NCBI GenBank assembly: GCA_017455525.1
Contig: JAFTAP010000058.1
Span: 1 to 57,428, forward strand
DNA from: Lachnospiraceae bacterium
GTDB taxonomy: Bacteria; Bacillota; Clostridia; Lachnospirales; Lachnospiraceae
Length of the DNA stretch: 57,428 nt
Reading direction: 5' to 3'
Part shown: in pieces, positions 8,175 through 16,422 of the stretch
Numbering within the stretch: the stretch's first letter is position 1
Layout of the letters: the number at the start of each line of letters is the position of its first letter
The notes under the pieces: model-generated
What the model saw: only the letters and a program-made list of their open reading frames with translations
Database searches by the model: none
What the model was told of the DNA's origin: nothing
Made by a program: the position numbers and the translations under genes

Positions 8175-10133
8175 ATGACTGGAAACGATGGCAGGGACTA
8201 TCTGACAGGCATATATAACAGGAAGTGGCTTTTTGAGGACTGCCCGGTGACGGATGAGTCCGGGCAGTTCAGTGTCATATACATGGATCTCGATAACTTC
8301 AAGGCGGTGAATGACCTCTACGGGCACGAGGAGGGCGACCGTGTATTGAAGTATACCGCCGAGGCTATAAAGGGCAGCGCGGAGGATGGTTATCCCGTGA
8401 GGATGAGCGGGGACGAGTTCGTGCTTGTGCTGCCCGGAGACAGGACCAGGGAGAATCTTACTGAAATATATAAAAACATAGTACGCAAGATAGCAGAAGG
8501 GCAGAAGACTGAAGCGGGACTTGCGCTTATTTCATTAAGTGCGGGAGCCATAACCAGGCAGGGAGAGGGCCAGAGCCTTCAGGAAGTCATGAATCTCGGC
8601 GATAATGCGATGTATATGGCAAAGCACGCCGGCAAACGGAGATGCGTCTTTTACGAGGACATCAAGGACAAGGCTGAGCATGACAAGCGGATAGAGGACG
8701 AGGCGCCTCAGGCGATAAAGGATGACTGCTTTGTATTAAGGCTCAATCCTCTGCTTAATATGCAGAACGGCATGCTTGAGCAGACGCGGGTTATCGCTGT
8801 CTGGGTCAGAGCTGACGGAAGAGAGCTGATGCCCGGAGAATACAGGCCGATACTTGAGAGCAACGGATATATACGGATGCTTGATACCTATCTTCTGGAG
8901 AAGCTTTTCCGTATGCTTGCCGATATGGATATTTCAGGCTTTGAAGCGCAGAATATAAGATTCAGCATGGAGATGTCATGGCTTCATTTCCTTGATCGCA
9001 AGCTTGAGAACGTGCTTTTGGAGTATTCCGGGAAATATAATGTTCCGCTTTCTGCCATAGATATTTCGATAGCGGAGCGGGCGCTTACCGCAAGGAATAT
9101 AGACAGGCTTATCTTTGGTATGAAGCAGTTATCGGAGCACGGCGTCAGCATGTCTATGAAGAACTTCGGCTCTAATTTCATATCAATAAGGTATTTAAAT
9201 GCCGTTCCTGTGCAGGCCTATATGTTTGATTCAAAGTGGCTCACGGCAAGCCTTGAGGACGAGAAGAACCGGAGGCTCGTGAAGTCGGTAATAAGGCTCA
9301 CGAAGAATGCTCATAAGATGGTTGTTGCCATAGGTGAGACTGAAAAGCTTGACAGGAGGTTTCTCGCTGACTGTGGCTGTGACGCAATAGGAGATAATGC
9401 TAAGCAGGAGTTTTATGAAGCCGGAGTATATGCTGATATCATTGAGGAAAAGATACCTACTAACAGCAGCGTAATATATGATTTTAACGGCAATCTTAAA
9501 GACAGGCTTGGAAGGTATGAGGGTCGTTTCGATGGCATAGGCATAACATTTGCCAGGGGAGTCACGGATAATAGCGGTGCCGTGCATTTTGCCGGCGGGG
9601 ATATCGGGAAGAATGTGATAGAGCTCCCGAAGGAGATATTCGCGCGCAACAGTTATACTATCGCGCTTTGGGTATATCCCGAGAAGGAGATGAACTGGAG
9701 CAGCGCAGTTTACGCTAGGTTCGACGGTGGTTTTATTTCTTTCGTCCCTTATACTAATGCGGACGACGGCATAAGCGTATTCAGGATCAGCGTAGACAGC
9801 GAGGGATTTTTTGATACTTCATGCAGGGCTATAAAGCTTAATGCATGGAGCCATCTGTGCTATGCATACGATGCTGACAGCGAGACGGTCAGGAGCTATA
9901 TAAACGGAAGAAAGGGAGTGGTCTTTAGCGGCAACATGCCCACGATGATAGGCTGCCGTAAGGTGCTTCTCGGAGGCGATCCTTTCCAGAAGTCGTATGT
10001 AGGCTCGATATCGTCTCTTTGCATATACGACTACGCCCTGTCTGATTCCGCTGCGGAAGAGCTTTATCAGGGCTACACGAAGGAGCCGGGCTTTCGCGGG
10101 TTAAAGGAAGATTACTGGATGGATACGGAGTAG
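8175..10133 (+). CDS. Degenerate GGDEF-EAL protein with LamG domain
   Basis: A 652-aa protein without signal peptide or membrane segment. Residues about 5-160 are a diguanylate-cyclase fold with SGDEF in place of GGDEF and no clear RxxD inhibitory site. Residues about 180-420 are an EAL fold that has lost its catalytic set: EAL replaced by VWVR, SVNMS-type Asn by SMEMS, DDFG by KNFG, and the late EGVE/QG region scrambled. The last 190 residues are a LamG/concanavalin-like jelly roll (VIYDFNGNL... YTIALWVYPE ... VLLGGDPFQ). The first half may still make c-di-GMP; the EAL part is at best a sensor. ATG 8175 behind GGGGGAA is preferred to an in-frame TTG at 8160. Located just behind abfA, so it may sense intracellular sugars. 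Confidence 0.85.
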   Translation: MTGNDGRDYLTGIYNRKWLFEDCPVTDESGQFSVIYMDLDNFKAVNDLYGHEEGDRVLKYTAEAIKGSAEDGYPVRMSGDEFVLVLPGDRTRENLTEIYKNIVRKIAEGQKTEAGLALISLSAGAITRQGEGQSLQEVMNLGDNAMYMAKHAGKRRCVFYEDIKDKAEHDKRIEDEAPQAIKDDCFVLRLNPLLNMQNGMLEQTRVIAVWVRADGRELMPGEYRPILESNGYIRMLDTYLLEKLFRMLADMDISGFEAQNIRFSMEMSWLHFLDRKLENVLLEYSGKYNVPLSAIDISIAERALTARNIDRLIFGMKQLSEHGVSMSMKNFGSNFISIRYLNAVPVQAYMFDSKWLTASLEDEKNRRLVKSVIRLTKNAHKMVVAIGETEKLDRRFLADCGCDAIGDNAKQEFYEAGVYADIIEEKIPTNSSVIYDFNGNLKDRLGRYEGRFDGIGITFARGVTDNSGAVHFAGGDIGKNVIELPKEIFARNSYTIALWVYPEKEMNWSSAVYARFDGGFISFVPYTNADDGISVFRISVDSEGFFDTSCRAIKLNAWSHLCYAYDADSETVRSYINGRKGVVFSGNMPTMIGCRKVLLGGDPFQKSYVGSISSLCIYDYALSDSAAEELYQGYTKEPGFRGLKEDYWMDTE

Positions 10134-10177
10134 GGATGACTGATTCAGGGATTTAACCTTTATATGCGGATTTAGGC

Positions 10178-10205
10178 TTGATTTTATGTCCCAATCATGT
10201 AAAAT
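10178..10205 (+). promoter_or_regulatory. Candidate pckA promoter
   Basis: TTGATT (10178-10183) and TAAAAT (10200-10205), 16-bp spacer, about 55 bp before the pckA start. A reasonable but not perfect sigma-A site. Confidence 0.45.
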
Positions 10206-10258
10206 ATATTATTGCGTTGTAAACAGTATTTTATTATTTAAGAAAAGGGGTTTATAGA

Positions 10259-11872
10259 ATGGCAAACGTAGATTTAACTAAGTATGGCATCACTGGTGCA
10301 ACCGAGATCATCCACAATCCTTCATTCGAGTTTCTCTATGAAGAGGAGATGAAGAGCGACCTTACCGGCTTTGATAAGGGCGTACTCACAGAGCTTGACG
10401 CGGTAAATGTCATGACAGGTGAGTTCACAGGAAGGTCACCTAAGGACAAGTACATCGTCATGGACGAGAACTCCAAGGACACCGTATGGTGGAACAGCGA
10501 TGAGTATCCTAATGACAACCATGTTATGAGCGAGGAGACATGGGCTGCAGTCAAGGACATAGCTAAGAATGAACTTTCCGGCAAGAGGCTTTTCGTTGTG
10601 GACGCATTCTGCGGAGCGAATAAGGACACCAGGATGGCTGTCCGTTTCATCATGGAGGTCGCATGGCAGGCTCACTTCATTAAGAATATGTTCATACAGC
10701 CTACGGACGAGGAGCTTGAGAAGTTCGAGCCCAACTTTGTTGTATACAATGCTTCTAAGGCAAAGGTTGAGAATTACAAGGAGCTTGGTCTTCGTTCAGA
10801 GACCTGCGTAGCATTTAATATCACAAGCCGTGAGCAGGTTATAATCAATACATGGTACGGCGGAGAGATGAAGAAGGGTATGTTCTCAATGATGAACTAC
10901 TATCTGCCTCTCCAGGGTATCGCTTCTATGCACTGCTCGGCTAATACCGATATGGATGGCAAGCACACCGCTATATTCTTCGGTCTTTCCGGCACAGGTA
11001 AGACAACTCTTTCCACCGATCCCAAGAGGCTTCTCATCGGTGATGACGAGCACGGCTGGGATGACGAGGGCGTCTTCAACTTCGAGGGCGGCTGCTATGC
11101 TAAGGTTATAAATCTTGATAAGGATTCAGAGCCTGATATCTACAACGCTATCAAGAGGAACGCTCTTCTTGAGAACGTAACCGTAGATGCTAACGGCAAG
11201 ATTGATTTCGCTGATAAGTCCGTTACGGAGAATACCCGTGTGTCATATCCTATCGAGCACATCGAGAAGATCGCAAAGAACGTGAATAAGATCTCATCCG
11301 GTCCTCAGGCTGATAATGTTATCTTCCTTTCAGCTGACGCATTCGGAGTTCTGCCTCCTGTATCTATTCTTGATCCTGAGCAGACACAATATTACTTCCT
11401 TTCAGGCTTCACGGCTAAGCTTGCAGGTACGGAGAGAGGCATCACGGAGCCTACTCCTACGTTCTCTGCCTGCTTCGGACAGGCGTTCCTTGAGCTTCAT
11501 CCTACGAAGTACGGCGAAGAGCTTGTCAAGAGGATGAAGAAGAGCGGAGCCAAGGCTTATCTTGTAAATACAGGCTGGAACGGCACAGGCAAGAGGATCT
11601 CGATAAAGGATACCAGAGGCATAATCGACGCTATCCTTAACGGCGATGTGCTAAAGGCTCCTACGAAGAAGATCCCTTACTTCAACTTCGAGGTTCCTAC
11701 GGAGCTTCCTGGCGTTGATTCAGGCATACTTGATCCCAGAGATACATATGCTAATGCTTCCGAGTGGGAGGAGAAGGCAAAGGATCTTGCTGGAAGGTTC
11801 ATAAAGAACTTCAAGAAGTATGAGGGCAACGAGCACGGTAAGGCTCTTGTAGCGGCAGGTCCTCAGCTTTAA
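10259..11872 (+). CDS. pckA: Phosphoenolpyruvate carboxykinase (ATP)
   Basis: ATP-dependent PEP carboxykinase (537 aa), interconverting oxaloacetate + ATP and PEP + CO2 + ADP. In anaerobic gut and rumen Firmicutes it often runs toward oxaloacetate. Visible motifs: substrate loop [11 protein letters not shown] near residue 59, the P-loop [11 protein letters not shown] at about 241, the metal-site region GDDEHGWDD just after it, and the [11 protein letters not shown] region. ATG behind AAAAGGGG. Monocistronic: its own promoter is likely upstream and a terminator follows. Confidence 0.97.
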   Translation: MANVDLTKYGITGATEIIHNPSFEFLYEEEMKSDLTGFDKGVLTELDAVNVMTGEFTGRSPKDKYIVMDENSKDTVWWNSDEYPNDNHVMSEETWAAVKDIAKNELSGKRLFVVDAFCGANKDTRMAVRFIMEVAWQAHFIKNMFIQPTDEELEKFEPNFVVYNASKAKVENYKELGLRSETCVAFNITSREQVIINTWYGGEMKKGMFSMMNYYLPLQGIASMHCSANTDMDGKHTAIFFGLSGTGKTTLSTDPKRLLIGDDEHGWDDEGVFNFEGGCYAKVINLDKDSEPDIYNAIKRNALLENVTVDANGKIDFADKSVTENTRVSYPIEHIEKIAKNVNKISSGPQADNVIFLSADAFGVLPPVSILDPEQTQYYFLSGFTAKLAGTERGITEPTPTFSACFGQAFLELHPTKYGEELVKRMKKSGAKAYLVNTGWNGTGKRISIKDTRGIIDAILNGDVLKAPTKKIPYFNFEVPTELPGVDSGILDPRDTYANASEWEEKAKDLAGRFIKNFKKYEGNEHGKALVAAGPQL

Positions 11873-11915
11873 TCAATAAAAGCACTTAGAGGTGCGGTTT
11901 TATAATTGATTTATT

Positions 11916-11955
11916 CGGGTGCAGGTGTTATTATTCATCTGCACCCGTTTGTTTT
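11916..11955 (+). terminator. Terminator of pckA
   Basis: Arms CGGGTGCAG (11916-11924) and CTGCACCCG (11939-11947), followed by TTTGTTTT, a good intrinsic terminator after pckA. Confidence 0.8.
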
Positions 11956-11985
11956 GAGTAATTGGGAAGCGATGGAGAAAAGGAT

Positions 11986-12936
11986 TTGAAGAATAAGAGC
12001 AGGATTGCGTATATTTGCAGCTTGATATCGATTGTTATTGCGTGCTTGTGTGCATGTGGGGATATATATTATGGGCAGAACGAAGTAAGCGATGAGCTGG
12101 TAGAGATTTTCGAGGATGAAGAGCAGATTGCGGAAAATCCTGATGCTGGTATATCGAATTCCTCTATGGCGTCTGAAAAAGGCGCTTCTGAAGTGATTGG
12201 TTCCGATGGAGAAAATGCTAAAGCCGATCAAGGGGATATAGCAGTTGAAGTGACTGCAGAGCCGGAGAGTGATGAAACTGATGAAGTTTACTTTGGGGAG
12301 ACAGATGCGACCATTGTTCCGCATGGTTCGCTTTACCCGGAAGGCTTTGATGTAGATGCCATACCGGAATACAGCGGGAAGAAGTATGTTTTCATAAATG
12401 ATAACGAACCATATTTTACAAAAAATGATATGAGCACGGAGGCTTTTGAATATTATTCGGCGCTTGACGGACTGGGAAGATGCGGAACCGCTTACGCTAA
12501 TATTTGTCCGGAGCTTATGCCTACGGAGAGAAGAGGGGATATAAGTGAGATACACCCAACAGGCTGGAAGCAGAAGAGATATGACGGAATCGTGGATGCC
12601 GATCCGCCGTACCTATACAACAGGAGCCATTTGATAGCTTATAAGCTTGCGGGCGAGAATGCGAATGTATACAATCTGATAACAGGCACGAGGTATTTCA
12701 ATGCTGATGGTATGTCCTATGTCGAAGACCGGGTTTATCAGTATGTGAAGGATACAGGGAATCACGTTTTATACAGGATAACGCCCGTGTTCTTTGATGA
12801 TGAGCTTGTTGCCAGGGGTGTTTTGATGGAAGCCAAGAGCGTGGAGAATGACAAAATCTGCTACTGCGAGTTCGTTTATAATGTACAGCCGGGGATATAT
12901 ATTGATTATGCTGACGGGAGCAATAAGATTGAATAA
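11986..12936 (+). CDS. Secreted DNA/RNA non-specific endonuclease
   Basis: About 316 aa. An N-terminal hydrophobic segment ending in a Cys (CLCAC) looks like a lipoprotein signal or anchor. An acidic low-complexity tether follows, then a C-terminal NucA/EndA-type beta-beta-alpha-metal nuclease domain with YNRSHLIAYKL and YNLITGTRYFN. In this family the His of the (D/N)R(G/S)H motif is the general base and a downstream Asn binds Mg, both present here. Likely a cell-surface or secreted nuclease for nutrient DNA or competence. Start uncertain: TTG 11986 has GGAGA upstream; an in-frame TTG at 11962 would add eight residues. Confidence 0.75.
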   Translation: MKNKSRIAYICSLISIVIACLCACGDIYYGQNEVSDELVEIFEDEEQIAENPDAGISNSSMASEKGASEVIGSDGENAKADQGDIAVEVTAEPESDETDEVYFGETDATIVPHGSLYPEGFDVDAIPEYSGKKYVFINDNEPYFTKNDMSTEAFEYYSALDGLGRCGTAYANICPELMPTERRGDISEIHPTGWKQKRYDGIVDADPPYLYNRSHLIAYKLAGENANVYNLITGTRYFNADGMSYVEDRVYQYVKDTGNHVLYRITPVFFDDELVARGVLMEAKSVENDKICYCEFVYNVQPGIYIDYADGSNKIE

Positions 12937-12980
12937 TGGCACAAAGAAACAGTTGCCCTGCGTCATTGATTCAATCTTAT
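12923..12980. terminator. Inverted repeat between convergent stops
   Basis: Perfect 12-bp arms ATAAGATTGAAT (12923-12934) and ATTCAATCTTAT (12969-12980), 34-bp loop, spanning the stop codons of two convergent genes. No U-run, so termination is only a possibility. Confidence 0.4.
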
Positions 12981-13144
12981 AATGTCAGATCCTTGACATT
13001 TACTCCAAGTGTGGCAAGCCGTGCCGCCGATACTTTGATTTCATAATCAAGCACAGGGTTTTCCTGTTCCTTGTTTGCACTTTTGATACGCTGAAGCATA
13101 GAATAGTTGTTTATTTCAGATACTTCCATTTCCTGTGGTGTCAT
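12977..13144 (-). CDS. Hypothetical 55-aa protein
   Basis: A small gene on the minus strand. Translation begins MTPQEMEVSEINNYSM and ends RLATLGVNVKDLTL. A near-perfect AAAGGAGG ribosome binding site lies just before the ATG, with a candidate promoter further upstream. The product is charged, mostly helical in appearance and has no cysteines or membrane segment. I do not recognise the family. Convergent to the nuclease gene and divergent from the EAL-LamG gene at 13269. Confidence 0.65.
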   Translation of the reverse strand: MTPQEMEVSEINNYSMLQRIKSANKEQENPVLDYEIKVSAARLATLGVNVKDLTL

Positions 13145-13168
13145 AGGCTCGCCCTCCTTTTTTATTTT

Positions 13169-13198
13169 ATTTTAACATATAGTATGAAATATTTACAA
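13169..13198 (-). promoter_or_regulatory. Candidate promoter of the 55-aa gene
   Basis: Minus strand TTGTAA (13198-13193) and TAAAAT (13174-13169), 18-bp spacer, about 25 bp before the start codon. Confidence 0.45.
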
Positions 13199-13268
13199 AT
13201 TAGTTTAATTGTTATGCTCCAATGTGTTAAAATAACGGTAATCAGATTTTTCATCAGGGGTATTTATT

Positions 13269-14792
13269 TTGAGCGGGCATATTACCGAGAATAGGGAATA
13301 TATCACGAAGATTGTCGAGTCGCAGATGGAGCAGGCTTTTGCGGACGGCGAATTTAAGGTGTATCTCCAGCCTAAGGTGAATATGGTCACGGACAAGCTT
13401 GCGGGAGCGGAGGCTCTTTCGAGATGGGTGAGACCTGGAGAGGGCGTCAGGATGCCTGATATGTATATCCCTGTCATGGAGAATAACGGCTATATTTCAA
13501 AGCTCGACTTATATATGTTCGAAGAGACCTGCAAGGCTAAGGCTTCCTTTGTCGGGAGACCCTGCGAGCATGTGGTTGTTTCCGTGAATATGTCGCGCAT
13601 ACATCTGTATAACGAGGATTTTCCTGAGACTCTGGCAAGCATTGCGGATAAGTACGGAGTGCCTCACTCAGAGCTTGAGATTGAGGTCACGGAGAGCGCT
13701 TATTTTGATGACGCGAAGGAGATGATACAACGGATCGAAGATATACAGAATAAGGGCTTTCCCGTGTCGATAGATGACTTTGGATCGGGCTATTCAGCTC
13801 TGAACATGCTTAAGGACATGACCGTTGATGCGGTTAAGCTGGATCTGGTATTCCTTAAGGATTCCTACGATTCAAAGAAAGGAAAGACGGTTCTAAGGTC
13901 TGTGATCTCCATGTGCAGGGATCTTAAGATGGAGGTTATCTGCGAGGGCGTGGAGAAGAAGGAGCAAGTTGACCTTCTGGTTAAATGCGGCTGTCAGATT
14001 GCGCAAGGGTTTTATTATTCCAAGGCTGTGCCAATAGAGGATTTCGTGTCCTTTGCTGATGAGCATATGACGAATGTGCATAATAGCTGCACGTTCCATT
14101 TTGACGGGAACCTTGACTCGGACGTGGAGGGGATATCGGCGGGGTTCGTTAGAGAAGGGAAGACTTACTCTACGGCAGAGAAGGCTTTGGGGTCTGCTAA
14201 GCGAAGCAAGGATGCGGAGTATGTGGATGGTATTTTTGAGGGAAAGAAAGCACTTTATCTTCCGGGAGGCAGGCAGGAGAGCAATGTCGCCGAGATAAAT
14301 CCCGATGTCATATCGAATGACAGCTATACTGTGGCGTTCTGGCTTAAGACTGAGAGGAACATACCATGGTCGTCTGTCATATATATAAAGTTTGAGACAG
14401 GCTTCGCTTCATTCAATCCTGCGGCGTGGGAGGGGCATTCGTCATATCGGATAAGGGATTCTAGAGAGGTGAACGGCTGGTATGATACGAGCACTTTTCA
14501 GCTGGAAGAAGGCGTATGGTGGCATGTGGTGCTGTCGTACAATGCCCAGAAGGATCAGGCGATGCTTTTCATAAATGGCGACGTGGCGAGCGTAAGTGAG
14601 GATGTGAGGACGAATCGTTACGTCAAGAGAGTGGTGATAGGCGGAGATGTATTCCAGCCTTCATATAATGGAGCCGTGTGCGAGCTTATTTTCTATAATG
14701 AAGCCGTGGACTATGACTTCGTTTCCAAGCTTTTTGAAAGCTATATTTCGAGAGAGGATTTTGCGGGGGAGCCGTTAAAAAGGCTTGTCTGA
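13269..14792 (+). CDS. EAL phosphodiesterase with LamG domain
   Basis: A 507-aa cytoplasmic protein: residues about 15-265 are an EAL domain and about 275-500 a LamG jelly roll. The EAL catalytic set looks complete: EALSRW, SVNMSR, EVTES, DDFGSGYSAL, VKLDLVFL, EGVEK, QGFYYSKAV. It should therefore hydrolyse c-di-GMP to pGpG. The LamG part (FHFDGNLDS ... YTVAFWLKTE ... VVIGGDVFQPS) matches that of the protein at 8175-10133, so the two are paralogues. TTG start with AGGGGT seven bases upstream. No signal peptide or TM segment, so the LamG domain is intracellular. Three bases separate its stop from the next ATG, suggesting coupling to the ASKHA protein. Confidence 0.88.
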   Translation: MSGHITENREYITKIVESQMEQAFADGEFKVYLQPKVNMVTDKLAGAEALSRWVRPGEGVRMPDMYIPVMENNGYISKLDLYMFEETCKAKASFVGRPCEHVVVSVNMSRIHLYNEDFPETLASIADKYGVPHSELEIEVTESAYFDDAKEMIQRIEDIQNKGFPVSIDDFGSGYSALNMLKDMTVDAVKLDLVFLKDSYDSKKGKTVLRSVISMCRDLKMEVICEGVEKKEQVDLLVKCGCQIAQGFYYSKAVPIEDFVSFADEHMTNVHNSCTFHFDGNLDSDVEGISAGFVREGKTYSTAEKALGSAKRSKDAEYVDGIFEGKKALYLPGGRQESNVAEINPDVISNDSYTVAFWLKTERNIPWSSVIYIKFETGFASFNPAAWEGHSSYRIRDSREVNGWYDTSTFQLEEGVWWHVVLSYNAQKDQAMLFINGDVASVSEDVRTNRYVKRVVIGGDVFQPSYNGAVCELIFYNEAVDYDFVSKLFESYISREDFAGEPLKRLV

Positions 14793-14795
14793 CGC

Positions 14796-16340
14796 ATGAC
14801 TGTACTCGATTACCTCAGAGAGAATAATATAGGGATAAATGCACCCTGTGGCGGAAACGGCACTTGCGGGAAATGTTTGGTGTCTGTTGACGACGGCGAG
14901 CCTGTGCTTGCCTGCAGGACGGAATATAGCAGGGGGATGTCCGTACGAGTCTTGAATGAGCCGGGGCAGATGACAGTGCTAGGCGTGAAAGAGAGAACGA
15001 ATGGTAGTGAAAATAATAATAATAATAAAATAAGCACCTACAAAGAGGATAGCGGTCGATATGGAATAGCGATTGACATAGGCACAACTACGATAGCGAG
15101 TGCTATATGCGATACGGGCTCTGGCAGGATAATTGCTGAGGAGACAAGGATAAATTCAAATGTTTCATTCGGAGCAGATGTTATATCACGAATAAAGGCG
15201 GGCTCTGAAGGGCATGGAGAAGAAATGAGGGTGAGACTGCTTGAGGATATAAGAGCAGTTGTTTTTTGTCTATGCAGAGGAATAAAAGCGATTGATATAA
15301 TTGCTCTTGCAGGCAATACAACGATGATACACACTCTGATGGACTACGATTTAACACCTCTTGGGAAGCATCCATATATTCCGAAGAATAAAGGAATTAT
15401 CAAAGGCGTAGCGAGCGATATATTAAATATAAAATCGAACGATATGCTAGAAATAGAATATTCGCAGTGTGTTATTTTTCCAAATGCGGCTGCTTTTGTA
15501 GGGGGAGATATAACATCTGGTTTGTATCATCTGTTATCAGAGTACAAGATGAGAAAAGAAACGGAGAATGTTGAGATTAGTGGTTTAAGAGCGCATGATA
15601 TGGAAAAAGCCAATAAGGTAATAGGCTTTATGGATTTGGGTACTAATGGCGAAATGGCATTGATTATTAATGATATAATATATGCTGCGTCCTCTGCCGC
15701 TGGTCCTGTGTTTGAAGGCGGAGGCATTAGCTGTGGGATAGGTTCGGTAACTGGCGCTATAAATCATGTGAAGATTGAAGAAGTATGTGATGGTCGGGCT
15801 AAAGTGTCGTATTCCACTATAGGAAATGAAGTAAGTGTAAAAGGAATATGCGGATCAGGCGTTATTGATTGTGCAGCCGAGATCTTTAGGACGGGGTTAT
15901 GTGATGAGCATGGGACTTTTACTAATGAAGGAAAGGATATTGCGATCGCGAAGTATCCCGACAGGTCTTCTGTATTCTTTACACAGGACGACATGAGGCA
16001 GGTTCAGCTTGCAAAGGCGGCAATATCAGCGGGATTTGAAATTCTATGTAAAGAAGCAGGCATTGCCTATAAAGATATTGATACGTTATATCTTGCGGGC
16101 GGTATGGGCTATTCTTTGGAGGTGGCATCTGCCGTAAAGATTGGATTAGTACCCAAGGAGTTAAAAGACCGCATAGTTTCTATTGGTAACAGCTCGTTAA
16201 AAGGCGCAATTGATTTTATTACAAGTGATATTGATAAAGAAACAAGTGCGTTGGACGATATTATTTCAAGGTGCAGGGTTATAGAGCTTGCTGAAGATCC
16301 TGAGTTTCAGGATAAATATATCGGGCATATTGATTTTTAA
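14796..16340 (+). CDS. 2Fe-2S ferredoxin/ASKHA ATPase (DUF4445-type)
   Basis: A 514-aa protein of the RACE-type family (reductive activators of corrinoid-dependent enzymes). N-terminal 2Fe-2S ferredoxin domain with ligands in APCGGNGTCGKC plus VLAC (residues about 17-43); a short Asn-rich linker (about residues 70-77); then an ASKHA ATPase domain with phosphate loop IAIDIGTTTIA, GDI, DLGTNGEMAL and the late LAGGMGYS. In the family, ATP-driven conformational change lets a low-potential cluster reduce Co(II) cobalamin. No corrinoid protein or methyltransferase is nearby. The start is three bases after the EAL-LamG stop and lacks a clear SD, so translation is probably coupled. Sequence beyond 15000 is noticeably AT-richer than the flanking genes. 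Confidence 0.85.
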   Translation: MTVLDYLRENNIGINAPCGGNGTCGKCLVSVDDGEPVLACRTEYSRGMSVRVLNEPGQMTVLGVKERTNGSENNNNNKISTYKEDSGRYGIAIDIGTTTIASAICDTGSGRIIAEETRINSNVSFGADVISRIKAGSEGHGEEMRVRLLEDIRAVVFCLCRGIKAIDIIALAGNTTMIHTLMDYDLTPLGKHPYIPKNKGIIKGVASDILNIKSNDMLEIEYSQCVIFPNAAAFVGGDITSGLYHLLSEYKMRKETENVEISGLRAHDMEKANKVIGFMDLGTNGEMALIINDIIYAASSAAGPVFEGGGISCGIGSVTGAINHVKIEEVCDGRAKVSYSTIGNEVSVKGICGSGVIDCAAEIFRTGLCDEHGTFTNEGKDIAIAKYPDRSSVFFTQDDMRQVQLAKAAISAGFEILCKEAGIAYKDIDTLYLAGGMGYSLEVASAVKIGLVPKELKDRIVSIGNSSLKGAIDFITSDIDKETSALDDIISRCRVIELAEDPEFQDKYIGHIDF

Positions 16341-16422
16341 TCGTGTGGTTTTTATTGCACATCTTAAAGAGCTTTGCTATTATTCTTGAAGCTAATTTAT
16401 TTTAAGGACGGAGGATGAGACT

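Noticed and set aside
12923-12980. Strong intrinsic terminator
   Set aside because: Arms are perfect, but the loop is long and there is no U-run; kept only as a low-confidence inverted repeat.
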